A DNA stretch of 64,000 nt from Sphagnum compactum (taxonomy: Eukaryota > Bryophyta > Sphagnopsida > Sphagnales): positions 10,840,213 through 10,904,212 of the forward strand of contig OZ234493.1 in assembly GCA_965153455.1 (NCBI GenBank), given 5' to 3'. Each line of letters opens with the position of its first letter. Position 1 is the first letter of the stretch. Below, piece after piece: positions 1-13,382 of the stretch. Under the pieces are notes generated by a model. The model searched no databases and had not been told where the DNA came from. It was given only the letters and a program-made list of their open reading frames with translations. Position numbers and translations under genes: made by a program.

Positions 1-1030
1 ACCATAGGAGGGTAGCATCCAATCCTTGGTGGTGGGAATTAAAGAAGGAACATACCAACAAGTTACCCCCTATAGGTTGGAAGGTGCTATTATAGGCAAA
101 AAGTAGGAACTTAGAGGGAAAATAATTGGTTGCAAAAGGTATAAAATAGAGGAGGGATTTCCTAAAGGTTGAAGGTGATAGGCAAAGCCACCTGAGATTC
201 AACAAGCAGGGGGGGGGAAGGAGGGACCATAGTGGTAGAAGGGTCTGAAAACCCCCTACACAATATCCTGAGGGCGTTGAAAATACTATAAAATTGAGGA
301 GAATAACTATTCCCAGGTTCTTTCTTCCATTCTCTTATTATTCCTTTCCCTACATTTTGTTCACTACTTTTAAGTTGAAATTATTTATAGGAAGATAGGT
401 CGGGTCATGGTTAACAAACCCATATCTTCCTTATTTTTGGTATGATTTCTTACTTCCTGCTTGAGTAGTTGTAGTAAAATAAAATAGGGAAGGTAGTTAT
501 TTACATGAAGTATTAATAAGGTGTCAACCTTGTCCCTTGGTCTTACCCCCTGGAAAATGGTAATGATTAAAGGCCATAATTTCTACCATCCCATGGATCA
601 TATTTGGAATAATTTTTGAAAGATGAAATTAATGTTGAACTTGTGAAAATGATTTTCAAGTTCTTGAAAATAGATAGGGGAGAATTGACTATTAGCAAAT
701 ATAATAGTACCATCTTAAGGAGTGGACAATTTGTAAGATAAAACTGAGAAGGTGCTTGAAAAGAAAGTATCTAAAGGCAACTGCACTTGGAATAAGGAAT
801 GGAAGGTACTACTACCCTGGAGAAGTAGACAAAGGACCTAGGACTTAATACCCACCAAAAATCGTAAAATAAACCCTAACCCCACATTCTTCAGTCTTAC
901 TACAAAGTTCATTAAAGGGGAGGGTAACTACTATTAAACAAATAATAGGAGAAATAATTTTATCATATTTTCACAAAGAATCTAAAGTGTTTTTAAATCA
1001 TGAATTGAATAGTAACAAGGGGATATAAGA
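1..1030. other. AT-rich intergenic DNA, nothing recognised
   Basis: No open frame, RNA gene or ordered repeat could be recognised. The first 300 bases carry loosely repeated purine-rich phrases around 'ggttggaaggtg', which may be remnants of an old repeat, but no unit can be defined. Confidence 0.5.
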
Positions 1031-1035
1031 AAAAA

Positions 1036-1290
1036 ATGGAACAAATCTTAGAAGAGCCATTGGAAACATTGAATGCCAGCTATCTGGAGAGGATAACAAA
1101 GGAAGTGTTACCATCTCGGATAGTTGTTGTGGGTGCTTCCATACCTATTATTAAAATGGAAAGATCTCTAGAAGACCAGGAAATAAATGTCGCCTATTGG
1201 TATCATTCATTGTGGAGGGATACAAAGTCAAAAGTAGAAAGTTCCAACGAAATAGCAAATGGAAATGACCATTCTCCAGTTAGAAAATAA
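1036..1290 (+). CDS. Small ORF of 84 codons, unknown, possibly a remnant
   Basis: An ATG-started frame of 84 codons lies in otherwise non-coding AT-rich DNA. The predicted peptide is mixed and charged, with no signal peptide, membrane segment or motif I recognise, and it has no polar bias typical of random AT-rich translation. It could be a fragment of an old mobile element, since a decayed coding stretch lies 0.8 kb downstream on the same strand. A chance ORF is equally possible. No function is proposed. Confidence 0.15.
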   Translation: MEQILEEPLETLNASYLERITKEVLPSRIVVVGASIPIIKMERSLEDQEINVAYWYHSLWRDTKSKVESSNEIANGNDHSPVRK

Positions 1291-1473
1291 ACAAAGAAAA
1301 TGACAAGGGGCGGCCAAGGTGGGTTCTACCCTTAGGAGGATCTTTTACTTGGCTAGTTTCAAGGGCAAGTGGCATAGATGGTGGCAAAAAAAACAGAAAA
1401 AAACTTTAAGATGAAAAAATGGAAAAGGGTAAGCCCATCCTTGGGCGGTATCGCTAGGAATGTCACACCATTT

Positions 1474-1860
1474 TATTTATTGGACATTTGGCATATGTAG
1501 AGATTTTCATTTGGTTTATTGGACATTTGGCATATGTAGATATTTTCATTTGAGATATTTTGCATTTGGTATATGTAGATATTTGTTATTTGGGATCTTT
1601 TGCATTTGATACATGTAGATAGTTGTCATTTGGGATATTTTGCATTTGGTATATGTAGATATTTGATGTTTGGGATATTTGATATTTGACATTTGGCATA
1701 TTCGACATTTTGATAAATTTGACATTTGTTATATGTGACATTTGGTAGATTTAACATTTGATTTTTGTAGATATTTGGCACTTGGTAGATTTGACATTTG
1801 ATTTTTGTAGATATTTGGCATTTAGTAGATTTGACATTTGATTTTTGTAGATATTTTACA
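1474..1860. repeat. Degenerate tandem repeat, 'catttg..tatgtagatatt' units
   Basis: Seen directly: about nine imperfect copies of a phrase made of 'gacatttggcatatgtagatatt' variants, with spacing of roughly 40-50 bases. The first copies are closest to each other. Later ones (from about 1,740) switch to a shorter 'gatttttgtagatatttggca' form. This is a minisatellite-like array with internal drift. No coding potential runs through it. Confidence 0.75.
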
Positions 1861-2029
1861 ATATGCCTCGTATCAAATATACTAGTCGTTTTGTAGATGG
1901 TACTATGTCATAGACACATTCATCAATTATCCTAGTCTGCCCAACTTCTACTTTGAGGTGTTTGTATGCTCGTACACCCCTTGCTAACATAATACAAGCT
2001 CCGCTAGTTTAGTTTCTTCCTCTTAGTGT

Positions 2030-3200
2030 ACCATACACTAATTTGTTGGAAGATCATGATATCAATGATCCAAAGTATATAGATCTTGATGTAGCTTGTT
2101 TCATGATGTTTACGAAGGACTTACCAGCATTGTTTGGGATTATGGTTCGTCCGACAAATCGGAAGGTGTCGGTGAAGGATCTTCTAGAGTTTGATGATTG
2201 GTTTCATGTGCTTTCTGATCCCATAGTGGTGAAGGTGTATGTTGGGAGTGATGTGCATTAGAGGGCTGCATTCAAAGATGAGTTGCTGAATACTTTACGT
2301 CAGGCTTTTGGTATGACATTGACTTGTACTTCTGATAGTTTAACACTATCACAGACTTAAGTTAATGTTCTTATTTCCGCCATGTCAGATGCTCTACATT
2401 CTTTAGGTGTGAAAGTATGTTAGGTTTCATTCTTTGGGATGCAGTGGGAGATTCTGTATGCAGACCCAATGATTGATCGTTTCATATAACAATATCGTGA
2501 AAAAATGGGTTTTCTATTCTAGTACAGAAGAATTTGTTTGATTATAGGGTCCAATTTCCTAAAGATGGACTATAGCCTTACAAGTTTAGTGAAGTGCAAC
2601 GCGAGGCATGCAGGTTCAGGGAGGGTACTGTGCACGAGATGTGCAATGTGCAAGGTTATGGGTCTTTGGACTTTAAACCAATTATTGACCAACGTATAGT
2701 CAAAATTAAAGTTTATCAAGTATTCTGTCATGAGATTTTTTTTGCGATACAAAAGCAGATGTTAGATGACATGCCAACTACTATGCGCACGATGCGTATT
2801 AGATTGAGCCAACTGTAGGATTTGATGGAACGTTGGGGAGTGATGACAGATGATATGCTAAATAGTCACATTTTAGGCATCAGGGTTGAGGTTATTGTCC
2901 ATACAGAGATGGTGATTGATGGACGTCAACTTTGTAGTGAATTGGATTTATTATGGATTGAAGGCTTTGAAAGCGCATTGGGTGCGCCTTTTGGTACTGC
3001 TTTATGTGCCTTGGATATGTTTTTATATTGAATTCACTTTTACATATCAACATTTGCAGCAGAAGTTCATGGAAGAAATGAGTATGCATCATCTATACGA
3101 GTACGCAATGCATACACTTTTGCTCGCAAGCTATTGGGTGGAGTGGCAAATTCATGGTGCATTAATTGCAACAGGCACGTGACTGGTCTGAAGTTGTAAC
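2030..3200 (+). pseudogene. Decayed coding sequence, family not recognised
   Basis: A series of protein-like frames follow one another on the plus strand, broken by in-frame stops and at least one frame change. The frame at 2,043-2,261 reads on through a TAG into 'RAAFKDELLNTLRQAF' and further stops near 2,357 and 2,422. After a shift it resumes near 2,540 ('LFDYRVQFPKDG', 'REACRFREGTVHE') and runs on past stops at 2,816 and 3,029. The last part includes 'RVEVIVHTEMVIDGRQLC' and 'NAYTFARKL'. Amino-acid composition is balanced and unlike translated AT-rich filler, so I infer a once-coding sequence of about 350 codons, perhaps from a mobile element. I could not assign a family. Confidence 0.45.
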
Positions 3201-5170
3201 TAAAGCTTCAACAAGGTAATTGTTAGAGAGCGAACCATCAAGTTTAGATACGATGGTTGGAAATTAGACTTACCTCAACATTGACCATTGATTTAGGATT
3301 TTTTTAAGCATGCATAGTGATTTTTGTTTAGTACAGTTCGAGACCGTACTATTCTAGGGTTGATGTTCATGAAGGTCAATGGTCAAAACAAATTTTGGAG
3401 TGGAACAAATATAATTTGGAAAAAACTTGAAGGAAAGAATTTGGACTTTGAAAAATTTGAAACACAAATACATTACCAAGATTTTCATGCAAAAAATTGA
3501 TATGTAATCATGGATTTAATATCATATAAATTATTATACGAGATATGTACATATATTTCAAACTTATGTATAATATAGAACCTCGTATAATATTCAAAAC
3601 ACACGTACGTATATAAGGTTCATTTCGTTCAACCCTAATTTTAATTTTAATCCTAGAAACTTAAAGAAGAAAACTTTAACATTAACCTTATAAACCCAAG
3701 GAAAAAAAATCATTTCTTGAAATAAATTGTTTGTGAAACCCCAAGAAAACTATAGCCAATTCTAAACTTTAATTGTACTTCAAGAAACATTTTTCGATTT
3801 TCCAAAAATTGATAACCTTACTTATAAGTGTAATGGTGAGAATTGTTAGTATTTCATTCAGTGAAAGATAAAAACAATGATTTTTACTCAAATAGTAGTA
3901 GAAGTAAAAGTGATAGAATCTCATCCTGACATTAACACGGAAACTCGCATGGTGAACATCATCAATATGAAGGTTAGTTTCATGAAGGTTAGTTTCATGA
4001 AGGTGGACTCGAATTTGAAGGGGAATGTTTAAAATTCAACCTTAACTAGTTAGGTTTTCATTAATTATTCAAGTAAAAAAAATAACTATGTTACTTTCAC
4101 AAGGTTGAATTATTTTTTTAAATTTAAATTAGTTTAGTTATTTTTAGTTTGGTTTTTTAGTTAAATATTTTGATGTTGATGGTTTGGTTTTTTTTTTTTT
4201 CCGTTGCATAAGTTTGTGTTTTTAATGTGATAAGAACCTTAAGGAGTTATTGATATTATGTTTCATGTTGTGAGCATCATGTTTTAGTTTGTTTTCAATA
4301 ACAATTTATGTTTATACTTGATTAAATCTCCTATTTGTTAGCATTAGTTATCATAACATAAAACATATAATTATTTTTATACAAAAATATTTGCATTCAT
4401 AAGTTAGTATATACATAATTTATAATTATCATTTTTAATCACTTTTATAACTAATGTGCCATGTAAAAACATTTTAAAATAAAGTAATGTAAAAAAAATC
4501 CACATGAATAATGAAAAAGTTAATAGTTGAAACATAAATATAAATGTGACCAAAAAAATGTGTAATGTGGTTTCTAGTACTAACAATTATTTGTAGGTAG
4601 TTCCAAATCAATTGGTTACATTTTATTCTTTTCCTATTAGTGTATGACCATGTTATTATTATCAAAAATCAATTTGACGTTTTAATGAATGCATGTTGAA
4701 TTGTGATTGAAAATGCATTTGATGCTTTCAAAAAGTAAAAATAATTTTTTAAAAAATAGGCATGTGCATAAAAACATCACACATCGTAATGATTTGTTAT
4801 GTTTTGCAAAACTTTTATTAATTTCATAATTTAAAAAAATTGACCAATATTAAAAAATGAATTATTTAAAAAGCTTCAAGAAGAAAAATAAGTTAAAACA
4901 CATCGTTATGAAATGCATTATTTGCATATTGGTAATAGTGTCATAGTATGATTTAACACGCATGTATTTTCAAAGTAATATGTGAACATTGAAATAAATT
5001 ATTAATTTTTATAATTAAAAAAACATTGTTATAAAAATTGTGTACATATAATTTGATGTTAATAATTTATTATTTATGTAATTACTTAAGGGTTAACATT
5101 GATAACTTATTAAGTGACAAGGTTTTATAATTTAATAATGATTTGTTAAGTCATCTTTGATTAATCATTA
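3200..5170. other. AT-rich intergenic DNA, nothing recognised
   Basis: Strongly AT-rich sequence with homopolymer runs. Short ORFs here are rich in F, I, L, K and N as expected from composition alone. No conserved motif or RNA gene was recognised. Confidence 0.5.
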
Positions 5171-5175
5171 TTTCA

Positions 5176-5460
5176 ATTAATGTGCATGATTCAAAGATGA
5201 TGATTCACAAAAAAAAAATTTGCACAAATTTATGTGCATGATTCAAGAATGATGATTCACAAAAAAAAAATTTGCACAAATTAATGTGCATGACTCAAAA
5301 ATGATAATTCATAAAAAAACTTCTTTGCACAAACTTATGTGCGTGATTCTAAAATGATGACTCACAAATTTTTATTTTGCATAAATTAATGTGTATGACT
5401 CAAGGATAATGACTTATAAAAAAAGGTTATGATACAAATTAATATGCATGTTGAATAACA
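5176..5460. repeat. Tandem repeat, about 53-bp unit, five to six copies
   Basis: Units begin with 'aatgtgcatgattcaaaga' and include 'gatgattcacaaaaaaa' and 'tttgcacaaatt'. The first two copies (5,176-5,283) are nearly identical. Copies at about 5,284, 5,337, 5,390 and 5,443 become progressively more divergent. The gradient of identity from left to right suggests recent duplication at the left end only. Confidence 0.85.
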
Positions 5461-8300
5461 TGGTGTTTCAGATAATTTGTAAAAATTTAGATTTTTAATT
5501 TATTTTGATATATAAGTGTGTTTTGGACCTTTGAAAACACCTTCAATTAATGAAAAAAAATGTTGTAAGAGTGAAAAGTTTTATAAAATAGACTTATGAA
5601 TGGAATTGAAAGTTTAAATTTTAAAGATGTTAGCATAATTTGTGTGTAAAGTCCATGGTAGAAGAATGAGTTTAACATAATAATTACACAAATAAAAAGA
5701 ATAAATATTGTACAAATAAAAACATATATTTTCATAGCTATGTAATAAAAATATATAATTTCAATATTATATTGGTTTGTATTTCACATACACACATTTT
5801 ATGTTCAATCAACCGATTGGTAGTCATTTTAAATTTCAACTTATTTGTAAAAAAATTATCATTTGGTATTAGATTTGAAAAATACCTTAAAATTATCGCT
5901 TCTACATTTTTGTGATTATGATGAATGTTTACATTTTCAATGCTTCTTTCATCATCACTAATTACATTTGCATATTCATCATTTAAAAAAAAAATTATTA
6001 AAAGATTAAAAAGATGTAAAGTTTACATTAAAAATTGTCATGATTTTAAAAGAAAAAAATGTATGACTTTTCATCTAGTTCACATGTTTACAAAAATAAT
6101 CAAAATAGTTTTAAAGTCCTTGAGAACCTTAAATGTTAGTCCATCTATGTTTTATTAATTAAAAAAATTAAAAAAATCTTTTGTGCTATATTTTCATGAT
6201 CAATGTTTATTCCATTTGAGCACCAACCTTTTTGAATTTTATAAATTTTATGAAGTTGAATAACACAAGCATCTTTGTAATTTGTTTTATTAAATGGGTT
6301 TGTCATCTTTAGATTTTGAATTTTTAAAAAAAAGAATGAATGACATTTGTGACTATGACTCATGGGTTACAAAATTATACTTTTTACTTTTTCATGTGAA
6401 ATCTATGTTGAAATTCTCTTAAGATATTGATAGTGTAAAATTATGTAAAAAAATATTTATTGAAAGTTTTTGCTTGTTACAATGAACACCTTGAATATTG
6501 TAATGGATAAGATAGAAAAAATAAAGAGGAAAAATATTTGTTGAAATTAATTGAACTTAAAAAATTCACTCAAAAATTGAATTAAAGTGTCATATTTTTA
6601 AAAAGCCATTTACTAAATAAACAAATGACAAAATGAACAAAAAGATGAAAGTAAAACTAATGAGAAAGAGGGGGAAAACTTTGAGTAAGGTGAAGGAGGT
6701 GTAGCTTAGAAAGGGTCGACGCCTATGAAAGTTAATTTTTATTTAAATCCTTAACATAGATAGTTTTTCTAGTTAATGTACATCCCAACACCCACACAAT
6801 TTCCCAAGACTCGTGGACAACAAAAAAGATGAAACTCTCATACGTTTTTGGTTAGGATCATTTACATGCTTAAAACTTGGTCTTTACATGGGGTTACAAT
6901 TAATGGGAAGCTCTCCACACATGCCTTAAGACCTTGTTCTATAGGGTGTTCTATAGGGTTCAGTGACCTAAACCACATACGTTTCTTCATACACACTTAT
7001 CCAAAATGAAAAGGGCAATAATGTTTATTGTCACAAACACGCATTACATCAAGGCTATTCCCTTATTTTCACACATGGTAACAACACAAGGCATAAGAAT
7101 GGCTAAATTCATTCACAAATGGAAGCAAAATAGGGTTTTCAATTATCAAACTTCACCATTTATGTTGATGTATGTCAATGATTTACATTGAAATATTGGT
7201 GAAAATGAAAACCATATGCCTTAATAAGAGAAGTGTAAAATTCACACTTTTTGATTCAAGAAAAACAATAACCCAATTCAACAAGTTAGCTCAAATTCAA
7301 ATTGCTTCTAACTTGAACTTCAATCCTACAATAGATCACAAATGCATGTCACAAAATCTAACACTAAAAGCAATTGCAAGTAATGAAAAAAAAGGTCATA
7401 ACAAATATCAAAGAGACAAGAAAGAAAAGGAGGTATGGGGAAGAAAGTAGGTACAAAAGGGTCATATGTAGGTTTGTAGGTAGGCATGAATGACATAAAT
7501 ACTTTTATTATATTTACGTACTTAAAATATATACATTTTTTATAGACAAAATATAACAAAAATGCCAAAGAAAATAAATTATAAAAATTTGAACCATACA
7601 ACAAATTGAGGAGGCTACGACAACAAGTGTTTATTCAAACTATAACATGACATGGATTTTAAACAAAGAAATTCCAAAACTATTCTTTTTTGAGAAAGCT
7701 AAACATGATGACATTCCTTTATTTTCTAGTAGTGTGGACATGTGCCCTTTAGCACATTTAATTGCAATATTGAATGAATAAGCCAAATGGTACACTTTCT
7801 TTAGCCCATTAAGTTTGAAATATGATATTCGTTAATTTTTTGATTTTATTAAATTTCCAATAGAAAAATTCCTCAAAATTCAATATCTCTCTCACTTAGG
7901 TCTAAAAAAAACTACAAAACTGACTCCATCAAATACTACTACTCGTTGAGGGTTTATCGAACAATGATACCAAAATCATACTCTAAATTTCCTCTTTTTT
8001 TAAAATTCTTTTTGAGGATTTTATTCAATTTCCAAATATTGAAAAATCAATTTTATTCCAAATTTAAGAATAAACATTACAGGTCTAAACACTACACAAA
8101 GCATTGGGAATTTATTTTTCCCATACAAATGCAGACATTCTAAATTGCAAAAAATCAGGACTTTACAAGGATTTCCCATAAAACAATAAATCCTACGTGA
8201 GATTTCCCCGTGAGGCAACTCCACGACCTCTTTCTTTTCTTTAAGAGGCTATTGTGAGTTGTCAAACCCATCGATCTACAATAGGAAGATAAAAGAAACC
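5461..8300. other. AT-rich intergenic DNA, nothing recognised
   Basis: No gene or ordered repeat was seen. Small ORFs in this stretch lack motifs and reflect AT-rich composition. Confidence 0.5.
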
Positions 8301-9947
8301 CTAAAAGAAGAAGTCTCAAGATAAGTGAACTTCCCCTTGGTGCACCCCCTTACTCGAGGGCTTTCCAATGATCCCAAGTGCACAACAAGGGGCACTGTGG
8401 TTTGGGAGATCTCAATGTGACAAACCATGGCACCATGAGTTTGTTCTCTCTTTCTCTCCCTCTCTCTCTCACACTCACACCGACCCACCATGAACCTCAT
8501 GAATCCTCTGGAAGAGAATTTCATAATCTGGTCTTCAGAAATTTCATTCCAATTGTTGCAAGAAATTTGCCTCAATTGAATCAGAGCCACAACGAAATAC
8601 TAGTATACATACCAGTCACAGACACAAGAAGACAGATCGATGAAGTTGCAGAGAAATCTCCACAACAACAATTAAAGGTAACACGACAATGAGTGCAGTC
8701 ATAACCTCATGAGAGTCGCTCACAAAGTGACAGACCATCACCTTCATCACGAACGGCAGTGACGAGCTGCCATGACTACCCACTGAGTTCATCAGCTCCC
8801 AACAGTGGGTGTAGATAAGCATATAATAATCTTCCCAAAAAACTTGGGCAAACCATTATACACAATCTGTGTCCTGAGTTTCTGTTGTCTTTCAGGAAGC
8901 AATGGGAAGACTCAGACGTGATGTTGGCTAGCACTCAAGAGACACAAGAAGACAAACTAAACCCTCTTCTTTGCACCCCTTCTTCTACACCCTTTCTGTA
9001 TCATAACCAACCCTCTTACAGCAATGGAAGGAACAAAGGACTAGATTGAGGTATGTAGAATAAAGCAGCAATGTGAATGAAAGGCAATGACGAACACTCA
9101 CTCACTCACTCTTCTTTGTGTGAATTGAAATCCTAGCAGTTTGTTAAACCAACCTGGAAGCTTCTGTGTAGGGTACATGTCTCTGGATCTTCCAATTGAC
9201 AGAGTCTGAGCTGAATATATACCAGTATTGTTTTACTCATCAACTTTCCCTTCACTTTGTCACAAAACCTCTACAAGCCTCTGACTCCACTATGGATTTT
9301 TTATGTTAAGCATTTCGGTTTTGAATGTGGAAAACTACAACTAAAGAATACAGAATTCCATGGATATAGAGACTCCAGCAATTGTGTCCTTATCATTTCC
9401 TCTAGATGGGACTTCTGGCATAAGACTGCTGTGCCCAGTATCTCCCCCACAATCCTGAAGGGGAAGAAAAGATGCCCATCTTCCTCCACCATTTGACTTT
9501 TTCCACCAAGGGCAATGAAAAAGATCAATGGAAGAGGTGATGGGCAAAAAAATGTGCATGGCCCAGAAAGGATAAGAGTGTTTATAAAGTAAGTACCTTC
9601 CATTGTCTCTGGAAATCTCCTCCGAGCCTCCAAAAGCATATACCCATCTGACATGGCCAGTTGTTTTCAGGGTGCTTCTCTAAACTAAGTCAATTGGCAC
9701 TACAGGTCCCATGACTTGTGGTAACTGCAGCAGCAGTTGCTCTTGAATTCGTCAAATGTGCATACATCTCTCTCTCGCTTTTTACTTCCCATCCTGCAAG
9801 TGATAGTAGCTACTAGTCAAAAGCATAGCCTACAAACAAATTCTATGTAACAAACGACACAAAAGTGCTGATCTGGAACCTTTTTTTCTGCAGAGAATAG
9901 GAGGCCAAATGACATCAGAAAGAGGGAAAAGGAAAACCCTTACATTT
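8301..9947 (-). other. Downstream flank and probable 3' UTR of the receptor-like kinase
   Basis: Base composition is higher in GC than the neighbouring spacer and similar to the gene, so at least part is probably transcribed as 3' UTR of the minus-strand kinase gene. It contains a pyrimidine-rich run near 8,446-8,475 and one copy of a dispersed repeat (listed separately). Several ORFs of 70-117 codons are present, but none has a recognisable motif and they overlap in opposing frames, so I do not call genes. Confidence 0.4.
8630..8920 (+). repeat. Dispersed repeat, copy 1 of 4 (about 290 bp)
   Basis: This stretch is alignable by eye to 45,165-45,414 in the same orientation, and to 32,840-33,110 and 43,282-43,570 in the opposite orientation. 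Shared blocks include 'gcagagaaatctccac', 'gtgacgagctgccatgacta', 'cccactgagttcatcagctc', and a right end with 'tttctgttgtctttcaggaagc'. This copy lies in the 3' flank of the receptor-like kinase. No long open frame and no clear terminal inverted repeat was found, so a non-autonomous element (SINE-like or other) is likely. The class is not determined. Confidence 0.8.
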
Positions 9948-12900
9948 TTAGAAGGGAAAGTTGTCAGCCTCCAGCATGTGAACAACATGTCCCATATTAG
10001 GCCGTTTCTTAGCATCAGGATCAACACAATGGACTGCAACAAGAAGAGCCCGTTTAAGAGCACGTGTTGTTGGCTTCACTTTCATGTTTGGATCTGCGAC
10101 GTCTTCTGAATGCTTATTGGCAACCATTTGCTTCAACCATTCCACCAGGTTCGTCTGCACCAGCCCATCACAGAAGTGACAATTATCAAACAGTGCCACT
10201 AGGACAAGTCTCATAAATTAAGGAGGACCATGGGAGTTTGGAATGAGGTGTTCCAATTTAAAGACATGTGGAGATGCATGCTGATGCAGTTCAGCAGCTA
10301 CAATGCAAACAACCACATCTTAGTCCATTCTACAAGCAATTTAGGCAGTGAATGGAGATACCTCGCCAGTATTCCGATTATGATCCACTGGATCACGGCC
10401 AGTGATCACCTCCATCATTAGCACACCAAAGCTGTAAACATCACTTCTCTCATTCAGCATTCCTGTGCTGCAGTATTCAGGTGCCACGTACCTGCACAAT
10501 CCATCACACAACAAAATGCTCACTAACTAGCTCTACACTAGAGAAGAAGACATAATATACAATTACATGGTGCTGCCAATAACTTAGGCATTGCACGATG
10601 CCACGCCTAGGTATAGAAATTGGGGTGTTGCAGATTATCAGCTCATGTGAAGAATCAGTGTGAGGTCCAATGCACTCCATAATTGCACAGGCCTACCCCA
10701 AAGAGCAGGGTCAACAAAGGAAATCTTCACGGCAATGGTGACAGCAGTGCTACAATTCTGGTGATTATATCAATCTCTTTAACAGTGCCTGAATTCTGTC
10801 TAAGAATCTAGGAGTGCAAAATTCTTCAATCACAAAAGGCCACAAAAACCAGCAGCCCAGATTGAACATAATCATATTGTGATGCAGTGGAGAATATTTA
10901 CCCAAAGGTGCCCATTACTCGTGTGGTAACATGACTCCTGTCAGAACCTAGAAGCTTGGCTAACCCAAAGTCAGACACCTTTGCATTCCAGGATGTATCC
11001 ACGAGAATGTTGCTGGACTTGATATCACGGTGCACAACCTTTGGCTCCAAAGCTTCGTGCAAGTATGCTAAGCTGCACACACAGAAATGGGGCCTCAAAT
11101 GTTTCCAAACTATCTCTTCAAGATGAAGATGCATGTGCCTCATTTCCAATCTCACATCTTGCTTGAAGGAAGAACTGAAATAATAGGAGGAGAGACTCCA
11201 CCAGCCAAAACAATAGCTACTGAGCCATAATAGTGCCATTCTCAAATCCAAAGCAATATGGTGGATTGGGTTGAATTCTCTTACGCCTTTGCAGTTCCCA
11301 AAACAATCCTCATGCGAGCCTCCCATGTGAGTGGATTGGACTTTGCAAGGGGCCCATGTAACCACTGCTCCAAGTTACCATTGTTCACATATTCATACAC
11401 AAGCATCCTGGCAGATAGACAGCCCCCCACATCCATCACCACTTCCTTCAAGATGAGAAACTGGATGCTTGCATTCTCATATGTGGCATAACACATACAC
11501 ATGCAAGTCCAACAAGAGATGCCTACATTGTGAAACAAGGAAGAGGAACACCAACATTCACAAAGATGAAGACAGAGACAAGTTTACAATTGAACAAAGC
11601 TTCCAGTCTAAACTCAATCTGCTTGACCAGGACTTCCAGGATCTTGCTCAGGGAACCAGAGAAGCATGCAAACACAATGATTAGAACTCTCAAGCTGAAA
11701 TCAAGCTGAAGCAGGTATACAAGAGGACACTCAATTGTGCTTGCAATTTGGCACCAAAGAGATAGTGGGTGGGAGGGGCATGTAGATCTTCTTTACCTTT
11801 GAGCACCTTCAGCACAATAGCCAAGCAACCGCACCAAATTCTTGTGCCTCACACGGCCGATTGCTTCCACCTCCACTCGGAACTCTCTCTCTGCTCTGCC
11901 TCTGTCATGTCAATGGATCCAAGATTTCCTGAGTTTCTTCAAAGTGTGTTTTTCCTCCAACCCACAAAACAAACCATTCTTCTTCACACTTTGCAGAGGA
12001 TCTCTGTCTCTGTCTCTCTGTATCTTGGTCTGTCTGTGTGTCTCTATCTCTGTGTAAGCCATACATGCCAATGACTGATTCTGCATGTCTGTCAGGAGGA
12101 GATTGGAAATAACTGTGAGCAAGAAAAAAACTGCAAGGACAGAGAGGGCATCACTGACTTGTTATTGCGGAGATTTTTCACTGCAACAAGAGTGCCATTG
12201 GGGAGTTTGCCACGATACACAACGCCGTATCCGCCTTCGCCCAACAGCATGTTGTCAGCAAAGTCATTGGTAGCAAGCTTGATCTCTTGCGACGTGTACC
12301 ATTGGCCCCACCCCAAATCTGATCCTGCTGCCGCTGCTGATGCTGCCACAGTTGGAGAATCCTTTGAACAAGAGGAGCGAGAGCCGGATCTGGATTCATC
12401 GCTCAAGCTTTCCTTTCGGGGCGCAGCTTGAGAGGGTAACAAGCTACTGTGGTCTGATTCAACTACTGCCGCATGCCACGCTGCATTCTGCTGCTGCTGC
12501 TGCTGCTGCTGCTGTTCCGAGGGCAAGCGAGGCCGATGTAGCTCGACTTGCTGCGTCATGGAGTCATCTCTTCGGAATCCTAAAGCAACGACGTCCATCC
12601 ACGAGAAGCCTTTCTTTCTCTCCCCTTCGGATCCGACATTCTTCAAAGCATTCCCCTTCTTCCCCTGCTGCTGCATCCCTTGCTGCCTTTTCAAGGCTGT
12701 GGCACCGGCTGCTGCTCTCTTCCCTGGCATCATCCGATGATTCTTCTTCTCCCCGGCACCAGTTTTGGAGATGGTAACAACCGAGAGAGGATCCGACAAC
12801 GCCGTCGGTGCATGCAACCTTTCTACCACTACCTTCACGTTATTGGCATCATCATCATCATTATTAGTAGCAGCAGCAGCAGCAGCAGCGGAGGAGGAGG

Positions 12901-13120
12901 AAGAGGAGGCGTTTCTTCTTCGTGCATTATTGCCTGACGAAAGTTTGTCACGGGAGGAGAGCTTTGAGGGCCGCCGACTTCTTGTACACCACAGGCAAAG
13001 GATGAAGACTGTCACAAATATCACCACCGCTCCTGCACCTATGCCGATTACTGCCCACAGCTTCAGCCCGAAGATGCTTGTCGTCTGCGAGAGCTGCCTC
13101 AGAACCTGGCTTATCTCCAT
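9948..13120 (-). CDS. Receptor-like Ser/Thr protein kinase (RLCK-V / GPK1, At2g42960-type)
   Basis: Six coding exons join in frame: 13120-12159, 11901-11797, 11407-11285, 11072-10902, 10491-10362, 10154-9948 (565 aa). All five introns are GT-AG. The ATG at 13,120 is chosen because the following '[15 protein letters not shown]' matches the short N-terminus and single membrane helix (about residues 21-44) of this family, which lacks a large ectodomain. A low-complexity linker (Ser, Ala, Asn/Asp and a 10-Gln run) precedes the kinase domain. The domain has the P-loop GEGGYG near 295, VAVK lysine near 315, HRD with Asp413, DFG at 431-433 and APEY in the fifth exon, so it should be catalytically competent. 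The family phosphorylates Ser/Thr at membranes; the substrate is unknown. One oddity is that translation stops right after 'EADNFPF', where relatives carry a basic Arg/Glu tail. The family assignment is strong, but the exact role is not known. Confidence 0.93.
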
Positions 13121-13351
13121 CTCTCTCAGGCTCTTGCTCGCCAGCCACAATGTCGCCGCTGTCAACTCCCAAAACTACTATAGACAATAAACCTCCATCT
13201 CTTTGTTTATCTCTGTCTCCGAAAACCAGAACACTTTGAGGATCAAATCTTTGCAATCTTGGATGCTACCGAAGACCTTCGGGGCTGCTCCACTTACCGG
13301 CTCTATGCTCAAGTACTTCCAAATTTCGCGAAACCACCAGCATAAGCAGAA

Positions 13352-13382
<31 letters not shown>

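Noticed and set aside
5176-5460. Regularly spaced repeats considered as a CRISPR-like array
   Set aside because: Repeats are directly adjacent and diverged, with no unique spacers, and the DNA is plant nuclear. It is a simple minisatellite.
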